DNA from: VRUE01 sp963727465
GTDB lineage: Bacteria > Actinomycetota > Thermoleophilia > Solirubrobacterales > 70-9
Assembly (NCBI GenBank): GCA_963727465.1
Contig: CAVSGL010000009.1
Span: 1 to 40,234 of the forward strand
DNA: 40,234 nucleotides
Direction of reading: 5' to 3'
The position numbers and the translations under genes are program-made. Positions 7,672 to 14,948 of the stretch are shown piece after piece (position 1 is the first letter of the stretch; every line of letters begins with the position of its first letter). The notes under the pieces were generated by a model that searched no databases, had not been told where the DNA came from, and saw nothing but the letters and a program-made list of their open reading frames with translations.

Positions 7672-9686
7672 GCGCCGCGGCCGACGAGAAACGGGCGGCG
7701 GAGCTGCGCCGCGAGCTGGCGCGCCACAACCACCGCTACTACGTCCTCGACGACCCGCTGATCGGCGACGACGAGTACGACGCGCTGCTCGACGAGCTGC
7801 GCGACATCGAGGCCGAGCACCCGCAGCTGCGCACGCCCGACTCCCCGACCCAGCGCGTCGGCGCGCCGCCGCTCGACCGCTTCGAGCAGGTCGAGCACCC
7901 CGAGCAGATGCTCTCGCTGGCCAACGCGCGCAACGAGGAGGAGCTGCGCGCCTGGGAGACGCGGGTGCGCAACCACCTCAAGCGGCTCGACATCGACAGC
8001 GCCGAGTTCAGCTACACGACCGAGCCGAAGATCGACGGCCTGGCGATCGCCCTGACCTACGAGAACGGCGTGCTGACCCGCGGCGCGACCCGCGGCGACG
8101 GGCGGATCGGCGAGGACGTGACCCGCAACCTGCGCACGATCGGCGCGATCCCGCTGAGCATCGAGGACGCGCCCGAGCTGGTCGAAGTGCGCGGCGAGGT
8201 CTACCTGCCGATCGCCGACTTCAAAGCCCTGAACGAGCGCCGCGCCGAGGCCGGCGAGCCGACCTTCGCCAACCCGCGCAACTCGGCCGCCGGCTCGATC
8301 CGCCAGCTCGACCCGGCGCTCGCCGCCGAACGGCCGCTCTCGATCTGGTGCTACGGGCTCGGCGCGATGCGCGGCCTCGACCCCGGCAGCCACCGCGAGG
8401 AGGTCGAGTGGCTGCGCGAGCGCGGCTTCAAGGTCAATCCCGACACCGACCACCACGAGGAGATCGAGTCGGTGGTCGAGCGCTGCCGCTGGTGGGAGGA
8501 GCGGCGCGAGCAGCTCGACTACGAGATCGACGGCGTCGTCGTCAAGATCGACGAGCGGGCGCTGTGGCGCGAGCTCGGCGTGGTCGGGCGCGAGCCGCGC
8601 TGGGCGATCGCCTGGAAGTTCGCGCCGACGACGGCGACGACGAAGCTGCTCGACGTCGTCTGGAACGTCGGCCGCACCGGCCACCTGGTGCCCTTCGCGA
8701 TGCTCGAGCCGGTCCACGTCGGCGGCGTCACCGTCTCCACCGCGACCCTGCACAACGAGGAGGACCTGGCGCGCAAGGACGTCCGCGTCGGCGACGAGGT
8801 CGTGGTGATGCGGGCCGGCGACGTGATCCCGCAGGTCGTCGCGCCGCTGATCCAGCGCCGCAAGAAGGGCGCCCGGCGACCCCGGCCGCCGAAGAAGTGC
8901 CCGGCCTGCGGCACGCCGACGGTCAAGCCCGAGGACGCCGTGTTCACGATCTGCCCCAACCGCTCCGGCTGCCCCGGCCAGTCCTTCCAGCACGTCAAGC
9001 ACTTCGTCAGCAGGGGGGCGATGGACATCGACGGGCTGGGCGAGAAGCAGGCGCTGCGCTTCCTCGAAGAAGGGCTGATCGCCGACGTCGCCGACATCTA
9101 CGAGCTCGACGAGGAGCGGCTCGCCGGCCTCGAGGGCTTCGGCGAGGTCTCCGCCCGCAACCTGGTCGCGGCGATCGACGCCTCGCGCGGGCGGCCGTTC
9201 AAACGGGTGCTCTACGCGCTCGGCCTGCCCGGCGTCGGCTCGGTCACCGCGGAGGCGCTGGCCGACCACTTCGGCTCGATCGACGCCCTGCACGAGGCCG
9301 ATCCGGAGCGGATCGAGGAGGTCGAGGGCGTCGGGCCGATCATGGCGGTGCAGATCGCCGAGTCGCTGGCCGACGAGCCGACCTGGGAGTTGATCGAGAA
9401 GCTGAAGGACAGGGGTCTGCGGCTGGAGGCCGACGAGAACGAACGCCGCGCCGAGGGCGGCCCGCTGGAAGGCAGGTCCCTCGTCCTCACCGGCACCCTG
9501 CCCGAGCTGACCCGCGAGCAGGCGGCGGCGCTGATCAAGTCCGCCGGCGGCAAGGTCGTCAACTCGGTCTCGAAGAAGACCGACTACGTCGTCGCCGGCG
9601 AGAACCCCGGCTCGAAGCTGGCCAGGGCGGAGAAATTCGAGACCGAGATCCTCGACGAAGCCGGCCTGCGCGCCCTGCTCGCTTGA
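7668..9686 (+). CDS. ligA: NAD+-dependent DNA ligase
   Basis: The product is 672 aa and full length. It seals nicks in replication and repair using NAD+. Domain Ia contains HNHRYYVLDDPLIGDDEYD for NMN binding. The adenylation motif is EPKIDGLAI with the active lysine at about residue 121. An OB fold follows, then a Cys4 zinc finger (CPACG, later C and GCPGQ), helix-hairpin-helix repeats (GFGEVSARNLVAAI, LPGVGSVTAEALADHFG, VEGVGPIMA) and a C-terminal BRCT domain (EGRSLVLTGTLPELTREQA). The GTG start shares four bases with the surE stop (GTGA), and the stop overlaps the truA TTG (TTGA), so the three genes are probably translationally coupled. The frame is intact. Confidence 0.97.
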   Translation: MSAAADEKRAAELRRELARHNHRYYVLDDPLIGDDEYDALLDELRDIEAEHPQLRTPDSPTQRVGAPPLDRFEQVEHPEQMLSLANARNEEELRAWETRVRNHLKRLDIDSAEFSYTTEPKIDGLAIALTYENGVLTRGATRGDGRIGEDVTRNLRTIGAIPLSIEDAPELVEVRGEVYLPIADFKALNERRAEAGEPTFANPRNSAAGSIRQLDPALAAERPLSIWCYGLGAMRGLDPGSHREEVEWLRERGFKVNPDTDHHEEIESVVERCRWWEERREQLDYEIDGVVVKIDERALWRELGVVGREPRWAIAWKFAPTTATTKLLDVVWNVGRTGHLVPFAMLEPVHVGGVTVSTATLHNEEDLARKDVRVGDEVVVMRAGDVIPQVVAPLIQRRKKGARRPRPPKKCPACGTPTVKPEDAVFTICPNRSGCPGQSFQHVKHFVSRGAMDIDGLGEKQALRFLEEGLIADVADIYELDEERLAGLEGFGEVSARNLVAAIDASRGRPFKRVLYALGLPGVGSVTAEALADHFGSIDALHEADPERIEEVEGVGPIMAVQIAESLADEPTWELIEKLKDRGLRLEADENERRAEGGPLEGRSLVLTGTLPELTREQAAALIKSAGGKVVNSVSKKTDYVVAGENPGSKLARAEKFETEILDEAGLRALLA

Positions 9687-10420
9687 CCGCCGTCCGGCTC
9701 GACATCGAGTACGACGGGAGCGGGTTCAGGGGTTGGGCCGCCCAGCCGGGACAGCGGACGGTGCAGGGCGAGCTGGAGGCGGCGCTGGCGACCGTGCTGC
9801 GCGAGCCGGTGCAGCTGACCGTCGCCGGCAGGACCGACACGGGCGTGCACGCGCTGGGTCAGGTGGCGAGCTTCGGCACCGAGGCGGAGGTCAGGGGCGA
9901 CCTGGCGCGGCGGCTCAACGGCGTCGGACCGGTTGACATCGCCGTGACGGCCGCGATGCCGGTCGCGGACGGCTTCGACGCGCGCCGCGACGCGAAATCG
10001 CGCAGCTACCTCTACCGCGTCCTCGCCCGCTCGGCTCCGAGCCCATTCGAGCAGGGCCGCGCCCTCTGGTGGCCGCACCGCATCGACCTGGAGACGCTCG
10101 AAGCCTGCGCCGCGGCGTTGCCGGGCACCCACGACTTCACCGCCTTCACCCCCACCCAGACCGACCACGTCCGCTTCGACCGCGACGTCCTCGCCGCCGA
10201 ATGGACCCGCGACGGCGACGTCCTCAGCTTCCGCATCACCGCCGACGCCTTCATGCGCAACATGGTCCGCGTCCTCGTCGGCACGATGCTTAGGGAAGCA
10301 TCCGATCCCCCCCAGGGGATACAAGGCTTCCAGAAGCTGTTGACGGGGGCGCCACGCTCCGCCGCCGGGCCGACGGCGCCACCACACGGGCTGTACCTCG
10401 AGTCGGTGGCCTACGGCTGA
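9683..10420 (+). CDS. truA: tRNA pseudouridine(38-40) synthase
   Basis: The product is 245 aa. It isomerises uridines 38-40 in the tRNA anticodon arm. The catalytic Asp is in AGRTDTGVHALGQ, RSYLYRVL is the substrate-binding segment, and APRSAAGPTAPPHGLYL is the conserved C-terminal motif. The start is TTG, overlapping the ligA stop. In many actinobacteria truA follows rplQ on the same strand; here it faces rplQ convergently. The stretch before the last motif, EASDPPQGIQGF, differs from the usual GRG-type loop and is encoded by a hairpin-forming sequence that also occurs at 37874-37910. Confidence 0.95.
   Translation: MTAVRLDIEYDGSGFRGWAAQPGQRTVQGELEAALATVLREPVQLTVAGRTDTGVHALGQVASFGTEAEVRGDLARRLNGVGPVDIAVTAAMPVADGFDARRDAKSRSYLYRVLARSAPSPFEQGRALWWPHRIDLETLEACAAALPGTHDFTAFTPTQTDHVRFDRDVLAAEWTRDGDVLSFRITADAFMRNMVRVLVGTMLREASDPPQGIQGFQKLLTGAPRSAAGPTAPPHGLYLESVAYG
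10294..10331 (+). repeat. Palindromic sequence inside truA, related to the 37874-37910 hairpin
   Basis: GGAAGC (10294-10299) pairs with GCTTCC (10326-10331), and ATCCCC (10305-10310) pairs with GGGGAT (10315-10320) around loop CCCA. The hairpin at 37874 has the same plan (GAAGC, a run of C, CCAG, a run of G, ACAAGGCTTC), and the 3' arms are nearly identical. The copy lies in a variable loop of TruA. Confidence 0.55.
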
Positions 10421-10550
10421 AGGGGAGGCCCAGGGGGTGTCCCCGCGGCAGCGGCGTCCTCTTTTTCGCCCCAACCACCTGCGGGCGCCAGCTTCAAACG
10501 TCTCCCGGCGAAAAACCCAGCAACGCGGGGACACCCCCTGGGCCTCCCCT
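10421..10550. repeat. Large palindrome, copy A, between truA and rplQ
   Basis: A perfect 26-bp inverted repeat (10421-10446 with 10525-10550) encloses a second perfect 9-bp stem, TTTTTCGCC (10462-10470) with GGCGAAAAA (10507-10515). The asymmetric internal loop holds GCAGCGGCGTCC on one side and CCCAGCAAC on the other, and the apical loop is 36 nt. It fills the gap between convergent truA and rplQ, so it may act as a bidirectional terminator. Copy B at 34815-34935 keeps the internal loop and 9-bp stem, while the outer stem differs with compensating changes. Confidence 0.85.
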
Positions 10551-10559
10551 ACTGCGACG

Positions 10560-10913
10560 TCAGACCAGCTCGAGGTAGACCATCTCGGTCGAGTCCGAGC
10601 GGCGCGGGCCCAACTTGACGATGCGGGTGTAGCCCCCGGGCCGCTCCGTGTAGCGCGGGGCGACCTCCTCGAACAGCTTGTGCACGACGAACTTGTCGTT
10701 GTGCAGGGTCGCGAGCGCCTGCCGGCGCGCGTGCAGGTCGCCGCGCTTGGCGAGCGTGATCAGCTGCTCGACCTCGGGCTTGACCGCCTTCGCCTTCGCC
10801 TGGCTGGTCTTGATCCGCTCGTGCTCGATCAGCTGCTTGGAGAGGTTGGCGAGCAACGACTCCCGATGCGCCGCGTCGCGGCTCAGCTTGTTTCGCTTCC
10901 TGCGGTGGCGCAT
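10560..10913 (-). CDS. rplQ: 50S ribosomal protein L17
   Basis: The product is 117 aa, of normal length, starting MRHRRKRNKLSRDAAHRESL, the L17 N-terminal signature, and ending EMVYLELV. L17 binds 23S rRNA near the tunnel exit. It is the last gene of the alpha operon, 26 bp after rpoA, and it ends at palindrome copy A, which probably stops transcription from both sides. Confidence 0.97.
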   Translation of the reverse strand: MRHRRKRNKLSRDAAHRESLLANLSKQLIEHERIKTSQAKAKAVKPEVEQLITLAKRGDLHARRQALATLHNDKFVVHKLFEEVAPRYTERPGGYTRIVKLGPRRSDSTEMVYLELV

Positions 10914-10939
10914 CGGATTCTCGCTCGCCCGTCCCCTCG

Positions 10940-11929
10940 CTAGTCCTGGGAGAGATCGAGACCGCGCGCCTGGAGGGTCTCGATCACTTCCTCGATCGAT
11001 TTCGAGCCGAAGTTGGGGATCGCGTTCAGCTCCGAGCGGGTCTTGCGGACCAGGTCGCCGACCGTCTGCACGCCGGCGCGCTTGAGGCAGTTGTAGGAGC
11101 GCACGCCGAGCTCGAGCTCCTCGATCAGGATCTCGTCGAGGCCGTTGTTCGCCGCGTTGCCGCCGTCACCGCCGACGGCGGAGAGGCCGTCGCCGCCCGG
11201 CAGCGCCGGGGCGATCGCCTCGCGCGCGGTCAGCTCCTCGACCCGCTCGGCGTCGGTAAAGATCGCCAGCGTCTTGATCAGGATCTCGGAGGCCTCGCGC
11301 AGCGCCGCGGCCGGCTCGATCGAGCCGTCGGTCTCCAGCTCCAGGGTCAGTTTGTCGAAGTCGGTCCGCTGGCCGACACGGGCGGTCGCGACCGAGTAGG
11401 AGGCGCGCCGGATCGGCGAGAAGATCGAGTCGATCGGGATCACGCCGATCGGCTGGTCGTCGGACTTGTTCTCCTCGGCGGGCGAGTAGCCACGACCGCG
11501 GCCGATCGTCAGGTAGACCTCGAGCTTGGTTTTTTTCTCGAGCGTCGCGATCGGCGCGTCCGGGTTGAGGATCTCGACGCCGGAGGGTAGGTCGATGTCC
11601 TTCGCCTTGACCTCGCCCGGGCCGGTCGCCACCAGCGGCGCCTCGACCTCGTCGGCATCGGTGTGCATGCGGACGACGAGGTCCTTCAGGTTGAGGACGA
11701 TGTCGGTGACGTCCTCCTTGACGCCCGGCACGCTGGAGAACTCGTGCGCGACGCCCTCGATGCGGACGCTGGTGACGGCGGCGCCGCCCAGCGAGGAGAG
11801 CAGGACGCGACGAAGGCTGTTGCCGAAGGTGTAGCCGAAGCCCTTGTCGAGCGGCTCGATCGTGAACGTGCCGCGACGGTCGTCGGCTTTCTCTGCGGTG
11901 ATACGAGGGACCTGAAAGTCAGTGGTCAT
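10940..11929 (-). CDS. rpoA: DNA-directed RNA polymerase subunit alpha
   Basis: The product is 329 aa. The N-terminal dimerisation domain has FTIEPLDKGFGYTFGNSLRR and the RRASYSVATARVGQRTDFDKL segment. A Gly/Asn-rich linker around residues 240-260 leads to the C-terminal domain (LELGVRSYNCLKRAGVQTVG, then ELNAIPNFGSKSIEEV), which contacts UP elements and activators. It follows rpsD by 39 bp and precedes rplQ. Intact. Confidence 0.98.
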   Translation of the reverse strand: MTTDFQVPRITAEKADDRRGTFTIEPLDKGFGYTFGNSLRRVLLSSLGGAAVTSVRIEGVAHEFSSVPGVKEDVTDIVLNLKDLVVRMHTDADEVEAPLVATGPGEVKAKDIDLPSGVEILNPDAPIATLEKKTKLEVYLTIGRGRGYSPAEENKSDDQPIGVIPIDSIFSPIRRASYSVATARVGQRTDFDKLTLELETDGSIEPAAALREASEILIKTLAIFTDAERVEELTAREAIAPALPGGDGLSAVGGDGGNAANNGLDEILIEELELGVRSYNCLKRAGVQTVGDLVRKTRSELNAIPNFGSKSIEEVIETLQARGLDLSQD

Positions 11930-11968
11930 GAGTTCCTTGCGTATGGGTGTTTCAGAATCGGGTCCGGA

Positions 11969-12590
11969 CTACTTGGAGTACAGCTCGACGATCAGCTGCT
12001 CCTGCACCGGCGCCGAGATCTCCGCGCGCTCGGGATAGCGCAGGACCTTGGCGGTGAGCGAGTCGTGGTCGGCCTGCAGCCAGGCCGGCACGGTCGAGAC
12101 GAGCTCGGTCGCTTTGCGAATCGTGTCGGTTGCCGCTGAGTTCGACTTTGATCGAGATCACGTCCTCGGGGCGCACCTGGTAGGAGGGCACGTCGACCCG
12201 CCGGCCGTTGACCAGCCAGTGCCCGTGACGGACGAGCTGGCGGGCCTGGCGGCGCGAGGCGGCGAAGCCGAGCCGCACGAGGACGTTGTCGAAGCGGGAC
12301 TCCAGCAGTCGCAGCAGGTTCTCGCCGGTGACGCCGTCCTGGCGCGAGGCCTTCTCGTAGTAGGCGCGGAACTGGTTCTCGAGCACCTGGTAGTAGCGGC
12401 GGGTCTTCTGCTTCTCGCGCAGCTGCACCCGGTACTCGGACTGCCGCATGCGGCCGCGGCCGTGCTCGCCGGGCGGGTAGGAGCGGCGCTCGACACCGCA
12501 CTTGTCGGTGAAGCAGCGCTCGCCCTTGAGGAAGAGCTTCTGGCCCTCGCGGCGGCACTGCTTGCACTGTGCGCCGGTATCGCGTGCCAT
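11969..12590 (-). CDS. rpsD: 30S ribosomal protein S4, frameshifted by one base
   Basis: S4 nucleates 30S assembly. The N-terminus has the zinc-type Cys set (C9, C12, C26 and C31 pattern in QCKQCRREGQK and CFTDKC). The S4 RNA-binding domain is present (RLGFAASRRQARQLVRHGHW). Near 12133-12137 one extra base shifts the frame after VELSG. Dropping one C in the AACC run restores NDTIRKATELVS, then VPAWLQADHDSLTAKVLRYP, and a stop at 11969. The corrected length is 206 aa, normal for S4. An essential single-copy gene is unlikely to be truly broken here, so this is strong evidence for a sequence error. Its start overlaps the rpsK stop (TAATG). Confidence 0.93.
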
Positions 12591-12991
12591 TAGACCCGCC
12601 TCCGCTTCTTCGGGCGGCAGCCGTTGTGGGCCTGCGGCGAGACGTCCTTGACCGTGGTCACGTCGAGGCCGGCGGCCTGGAGGGAGCGGATCGCGGTCTC
12701 GCGACCCGAGCCGGCGCCCTTGGCGAAGACCTCGACTTTTTCGAGCCCGTGTTCCATCCCCTTCTTCGCCGCCGCGTCGGCGGTTACCTGCGCGGCGAAC
12801 GGGGTCGACTTGCGCGAGCCTTTGAACCCGGCCGAGCCGGCCGACTCCCAGGCGATCACGTTGCCCTGGGTGTCGGTCAGGGTGACGATCGTGTTGTTGA
12901 AGGAGGTCTTGATGTGCGCCTGGCCGTAGGCGATGTTCTTTTTCGCCCGCCGGCGCGCGCGGCCTTTTGCTGGTTTTTTCGCGGCTGCCAT
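12590..12991 (-). CDS. rpsK: 30S ribosomal protein S11
   Basis: The product is 133 aa. Signature segments are AHIKTSFNNTIVTLTDTQGN and FKGSRKSTPFAAQ, and the C-terminus is PQAHNGCRPKKRRRV. S11 forms part of the 30S platform. It lies 8 bp after rpsM, and its stop shares one base with the rpsD start. Intact and of normal size. Confidence 0.98.
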   Translation of the reverse strand: MAAAKKPAKGRARRRAKKNIAYGQAHIKTSFNNTIVTLTDTQGNVIAWESAGSAGFKGSRKSTPFAAQVTADAAAKKGMEHGLEKVEVFAKGAGSGRETAIRSLQAAGLDVTTVKDVSPQAHNGCRPKKRRRV

Positions 12992-12999
12992 CTCTCCCC

Positions 13000-13383
13000 C
13001 TACTTCGGCGACGGCGCCTTGCGCTTGCCGGCGATGCTCATCCGGCGCGGGCCCTTGCGGCCGCGCGCGTTGGTCTTCGTCCGCTGGCCCCGCACCGGCA
13101 GGCCGCGCCGATGGCGCAGGCCGCGGTAGGAGCCGATCTCCATCAGCCGTTTGACGTCCTGGGAGCGCTCGCGCCGCAGGTCGCCCTCGACCTCGCGCCG
13201 CTCGACCGCCTCGCGCAGCTTCACGACCTCTTCCTCGGTCAGGTCCTTGACCTTGGTGTTGGGGTCGACGCCGGCCTCGCCGACGAGTTCCTGCGCGGTG
13301 GAGCGACCGATGCCGAAGATGTAGGTGAGGCCGATCTCGGTCCGCTTGTCGACCGGGATGTTGATGCCCGCGATGCGCGCCAT
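13000..13383 (-). CDS. rpsM: 30S ribosomal protein S13
   Basis: The product is 127 aa, starting MARIAGINIPVDKRTEIGLT, with the helix-two-turn-helix segment and RGLRHRRGLPVRGQRTKTNA. S13 contacts the P-site tRNA and forms intersubunit bridges. Its ATG directly abuts a TAG (TAGATG) that ends a 54-codon frame filling the gap after rpmJ. Just upstream are AGGAAGG and GGCAGG, possible ribosome-binding sequences within the 3' arm of an inverted repeat. Confidence 0.98.
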   Translation of the reverse strand: MARIAGINIPVDKRTEIGLTYIFGIGRSTAQELVGEAGVDPNTKVKDLTEEEVVKLREAVERREVEGDLRRERSQDVKRLMEIGSYRGLRHRRGLPVRGQRTKTNARGRKGPRRMSIAGKRKAPSPK

Positions 13384-13548
13384 CTAGATGCCTGCCTTCC
13401 TGGCCGAGTGCGCCCGGGGGGCCGACTGGCCGAGCAGATCAAGGACGCAGGGCGCAGCCTTTGCTGGTTGCAAAGGCAAGCCCGAGGACGCAGAGATGCG
13501 AAGTGCCAGGCGGGTCATCCGGGTGTGCTTGGTCGGGGAGGCAGGCAT
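13384..13548 (-). CDS. Possible 54-aa ORF exactly filling the rpmJ-rpsM gap
   Basis: The ATG follows the rpmJ TAG directly (TAGATG), and its own TAG is directly followed by the rpsM ATG (again TAGATG). The frame has no internal stop and begins MPASPTKHTRMTRLALRIS. It is rich in Ala, Ser, Pro and Arg, and I recognise no family. The same DNA is highly structured (see the inverted repeat entry), so the open frame may be a by-product of an RNA element. No convincing Shine-Dalgarno sequence of its own is seen; translation could be coupled to rpmJ termination. Confidence 0.3.
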   Translation of the reverse strand: MPASPTKHTRMTRLALRISASSGLPLQPAKAAPCVLDLLGQSAPRAHSARKAGI

Positions 13549-13551
13549 CTA
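13385..13551 (-). promoter_or_regulatory. Candidate structured RNA between rpmJ and rpsM
   Basis: TAGATGCCTGCCT at 13385-13397 is the exact reverse complement of 13539-13551, and pairing extends to 16 bp with one G-U. The arms hold the rpmJ stop and the sequence just before the rpsM start. Inside is a second hairpin: GCCTTTGC (13457-13464) with GCAAAGGC (13470-13477), backed by GGGC (13450-13453) with GCCC (13480-13483). Pairing would sequester the likely ribosome-binding site of rpsM, so a role in coupling or feedback of rpsM translation is plausible but inferred. Confidence 0.45.
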
Positions 13552-13662
13552 ACCCTGCCTCTGCTTGTGGCGGGGATTCGAGCAGATCACAAGGACCGCC
13601 CCGTTGCGGCGGATCACCTTGCACTTTTCGCACATCGGCTTTACGGAAGCTCGGACCTTCAT
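13549..13662 (-). CDS. rpmJ: 50S ribosomal protein L36
   Basis: The product is 37 aa, MKVRASVKPMCEKCKVIRRN and onward, with the zinc ligands C11, C14, C27 and H32. This is the zinc-binding form of L36. It was found inside a longer frame; the short start is chosen by the family N-terminus and a GGAG 4-5 nt upstream. infA, which normally precedes rpmJ, is absent; the accessory island lies upstream instead. Confidence 0.95.
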   Translation of the reverse strand: MKVRASVKPMCEKCKVIRRNGAVLVICSNPRHKQRQG

Positions 13663-13764
13663 TGCTCCGGGGTTCGTCTGACTACAGGACTCCCGCCCGC
13701 CCCATGAATCGGACAGGCAGGCACAAACGGCCCTGTGGGCCGACCGGGAAAGATAGCAGGGGAG

Positions 13765-13943
13765 GCGCTTCGGGACCTGCTTGGTGGGGCAGGACGGCGT
13801 GGTCCTCGGGGGAATTGGCCACCGCGCTTTGCGCGGTGGAATGCAGAGCGCGGCTGCGCCGCGCATTTGACAGATTGCATTTCGCCGCTTCGCGACATTC
13901 CCCCGAGAACCACACCGACCTGCCAAACGGCGCCCCGAAGCGC
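13765..13943. repeat. 179-bp imperfect palindrome upstream of rpmJ
   Basis: Inner arms 13788-13815 and 13897-13924 match at 25 of 28 positions as inverted repeats. Outer arms GCGCTTCGGG (13765-13774) and CCCGAAGCGC (13934-13943) match perfectly. The centre holds two further hairpins: CCACCGCGC with GCGCGGTGG, and GCGCGGC with GCCGCGC. It sits in a 309-bp stretch (13663-13971) with no credible gene. Size and shape resemble a non-autonomous palindromic or MITE-like element, but I see no transposase and no second copy here. Any promoter for the rpmJ-rplQ operon should lie in the remaining 100 bp; I cannot identify it with confidence. Confidence 0.7.
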
Positions 13944-13971
13944 TTGGCGGGAGCTGGGAAGGGACGGGGGG

Positions 13972-14268
13972 TCAGGCGGGGATTCGAGCGCCTACGTCGA
14001 GGCGGACCGGGCGGTCCGGGGCGGCGATCGCCGCGCGAGCGACCGCTATCAATGATTCGGCATCCAGGCGATAAATCTGTGCCGCAGTCCGAAGCGGTTT
14101 CTCGAAGTCCAGCTGGCGAGTCCCGATCACATCGATCGCCACCGGACAACCATCGTGGATGCTGACGATCACCGCGCCATTTTCGACGTCCTCCCCGTAT
14201 GCCGGCCGGTCGAGCTCGGCCAAGTCAATTCGAATCGTGTCGCCCTCGCTGTCGTAATCGGCCCGCAT
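13972..14268 (-). CDS. DUF2283 family protein
   Basis: The product is 98 aa. MRADYDSEGDTIRIDLAE, NGAVIVSIHDGCPVAIDVIG and DFEKPLRTAA match my memory of DUF2283, small proteins usually encoded next to DUF4258 or similar small partners. The pairing is often read as toxin-antitoxin-like, but the function is not established. Its ATG overlaps the ancestral stop of the upstream DUF4258 frame (TGATG), a sign of former translational coupling. It is a paralogue of the protein at 14617-14919. It lies in an island inside the ribosomal cluster. Confidence 0.7.
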   Translation of the reverse strand: MRADYDSEGDTIRIDLAELDRPAYGEDVENGAVIVSIHDGCPVAIDVIGTRQLDFEKPLRTAAQIYRLDAESLIAVARAAIAAPDRPVRLDVGARIPA

Positions 14269-14491
14269 CAGTTTCGCCTTTCGTGGATTGTGACAATAAG
14301 CTCCGGATCGTCAAGAGCGACTCAAGAGCGACGACTACGCGGACTCGGATACCCCGGACATAGCCGGTGTATCGCGGGCGCGCTTTCTCGTCACAATCGA
14401 TTCGCACAGCAGCTTCGATTACGCGTTCAATGTCAGCGACCGACACCCGAAGCCTCCGCGCTTCGTTCTTGGCATGCCGAGTGAGACGCAT
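14225..14491 (-). pseudogene. DUF4258 family protein disrupted by an 11-bp tandem duplication
   Basis: The intact part (MRLTRHAKNEARRLRVSVAD, then ARPRYTGYVRGIRVRVVVAL) resembles DUF4258, small RelE-like-fold proteins. The frame continues only as unrelated residues to 14225. The sequence TCAAGAGCGAC occurs twice in tandem at 14311-14332. Removing one copy restores ALDDPELIVTIHERRN and a TGA at 14268-14270 that overlaps the DUF2283 ATG. The ancestral gene therefore ended at 14268. The duplication (11 bp, not a multiple of 3) replaces the conserved C-terminus with about 28 foreign residues. The call depends on this reconstruction; sequencing error is less likely than for one-base indels but not excluded. 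Confidence 0.65.
14311..14332. repeat. 11-bp perfect tandem repeat in the DUF4258 gene
   Basis: Two adjacent copies of TCAAGAGCGAC. The duplication shifts the DUF4258 frame near its C-terminus. Loss or gain by slippage could switch the gene on or off. Confidence 0.85.
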
Positions 14492-14616
14492 GCATGCCCA
14501 AGGGCTGAGAGCGAGAAGCTCTCCCCCGCAATGCGCCTATTTGCGGCGAGGATCAGCCAAACTGACCGCCGGAGCCGCCGACGAGAGCGGGGATGAACCG
14601 GACCTTAGGATGAGCG

Positions 14617-14919
14617 TCAATCAGTGATGCGCGGGCCCAACTCAAGCCGCACAGGCCGATCGGGGGCCGCGAGCGTCGCCTGGGAAATCGCGATCAGAGC
14701 TTCGGCGTCCAACTGATGGCGCTCGGCGGCGATCTGAAGCGGCTTCTCGAAATCGTGCTTTCGAGTGCCGATCACATCTATCAGGGCAGGGCGACCGTCG
14801 CAAAACCCGACGATCACCGCACCGTCTTCGACAACATCGCTGCCTCCGGATAGGTGGTCGACATCCTCCAGTTCGATCTGGATCGTGTCGACGCGGCTCT
14901 CGTAATCGGCTTTAAGCAT
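14617..14919 (-). CDS. DUF2283 family protein, second copy
   Basis: The product is 100 aa, about half identical to the copy at 13972-14268: shared DGAVIVGFCDGRPALIDVIG, HDFEKPLQIAAE and APDRPVRLELG. No DUF4258 partner lies upstream; the O-methyltransferase ends 29 bp away. A GCGAG motif sits next to the start, a weak ribosome-binding site. Function is unproven. The 14492-14616 gap below it contains no gene I can support. Confidence 0.7.
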   Translation of the reverse strand: MLKADYESRVDTIQIELEDVDHLSGGSDVVEDGAVIVGFCDGRPALIDVIGTRKHDFEKPLQIAAERHQLDAEALIAISQATLAAPDRPVRLELGPRITD

Positions 14920-14948
14920 CTCGCTGAGTTACTGTAGACAACAACATC

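Noticed and set aside
13663..13971. infA hidden upstream of rpmJ
   Set aside because: I compared all frames long enough with IF-1; none has its oligonucleotide-fold sequence. The longest, 13682-14149 minus, is Arg/Pro-rich with no match.
13682..14149. A 155-residue minus-strand frame overlapping DUF2283
   Set aside because: It overlaps a better-supported gene and a palindrome; the translation lacks any recognisable fold.
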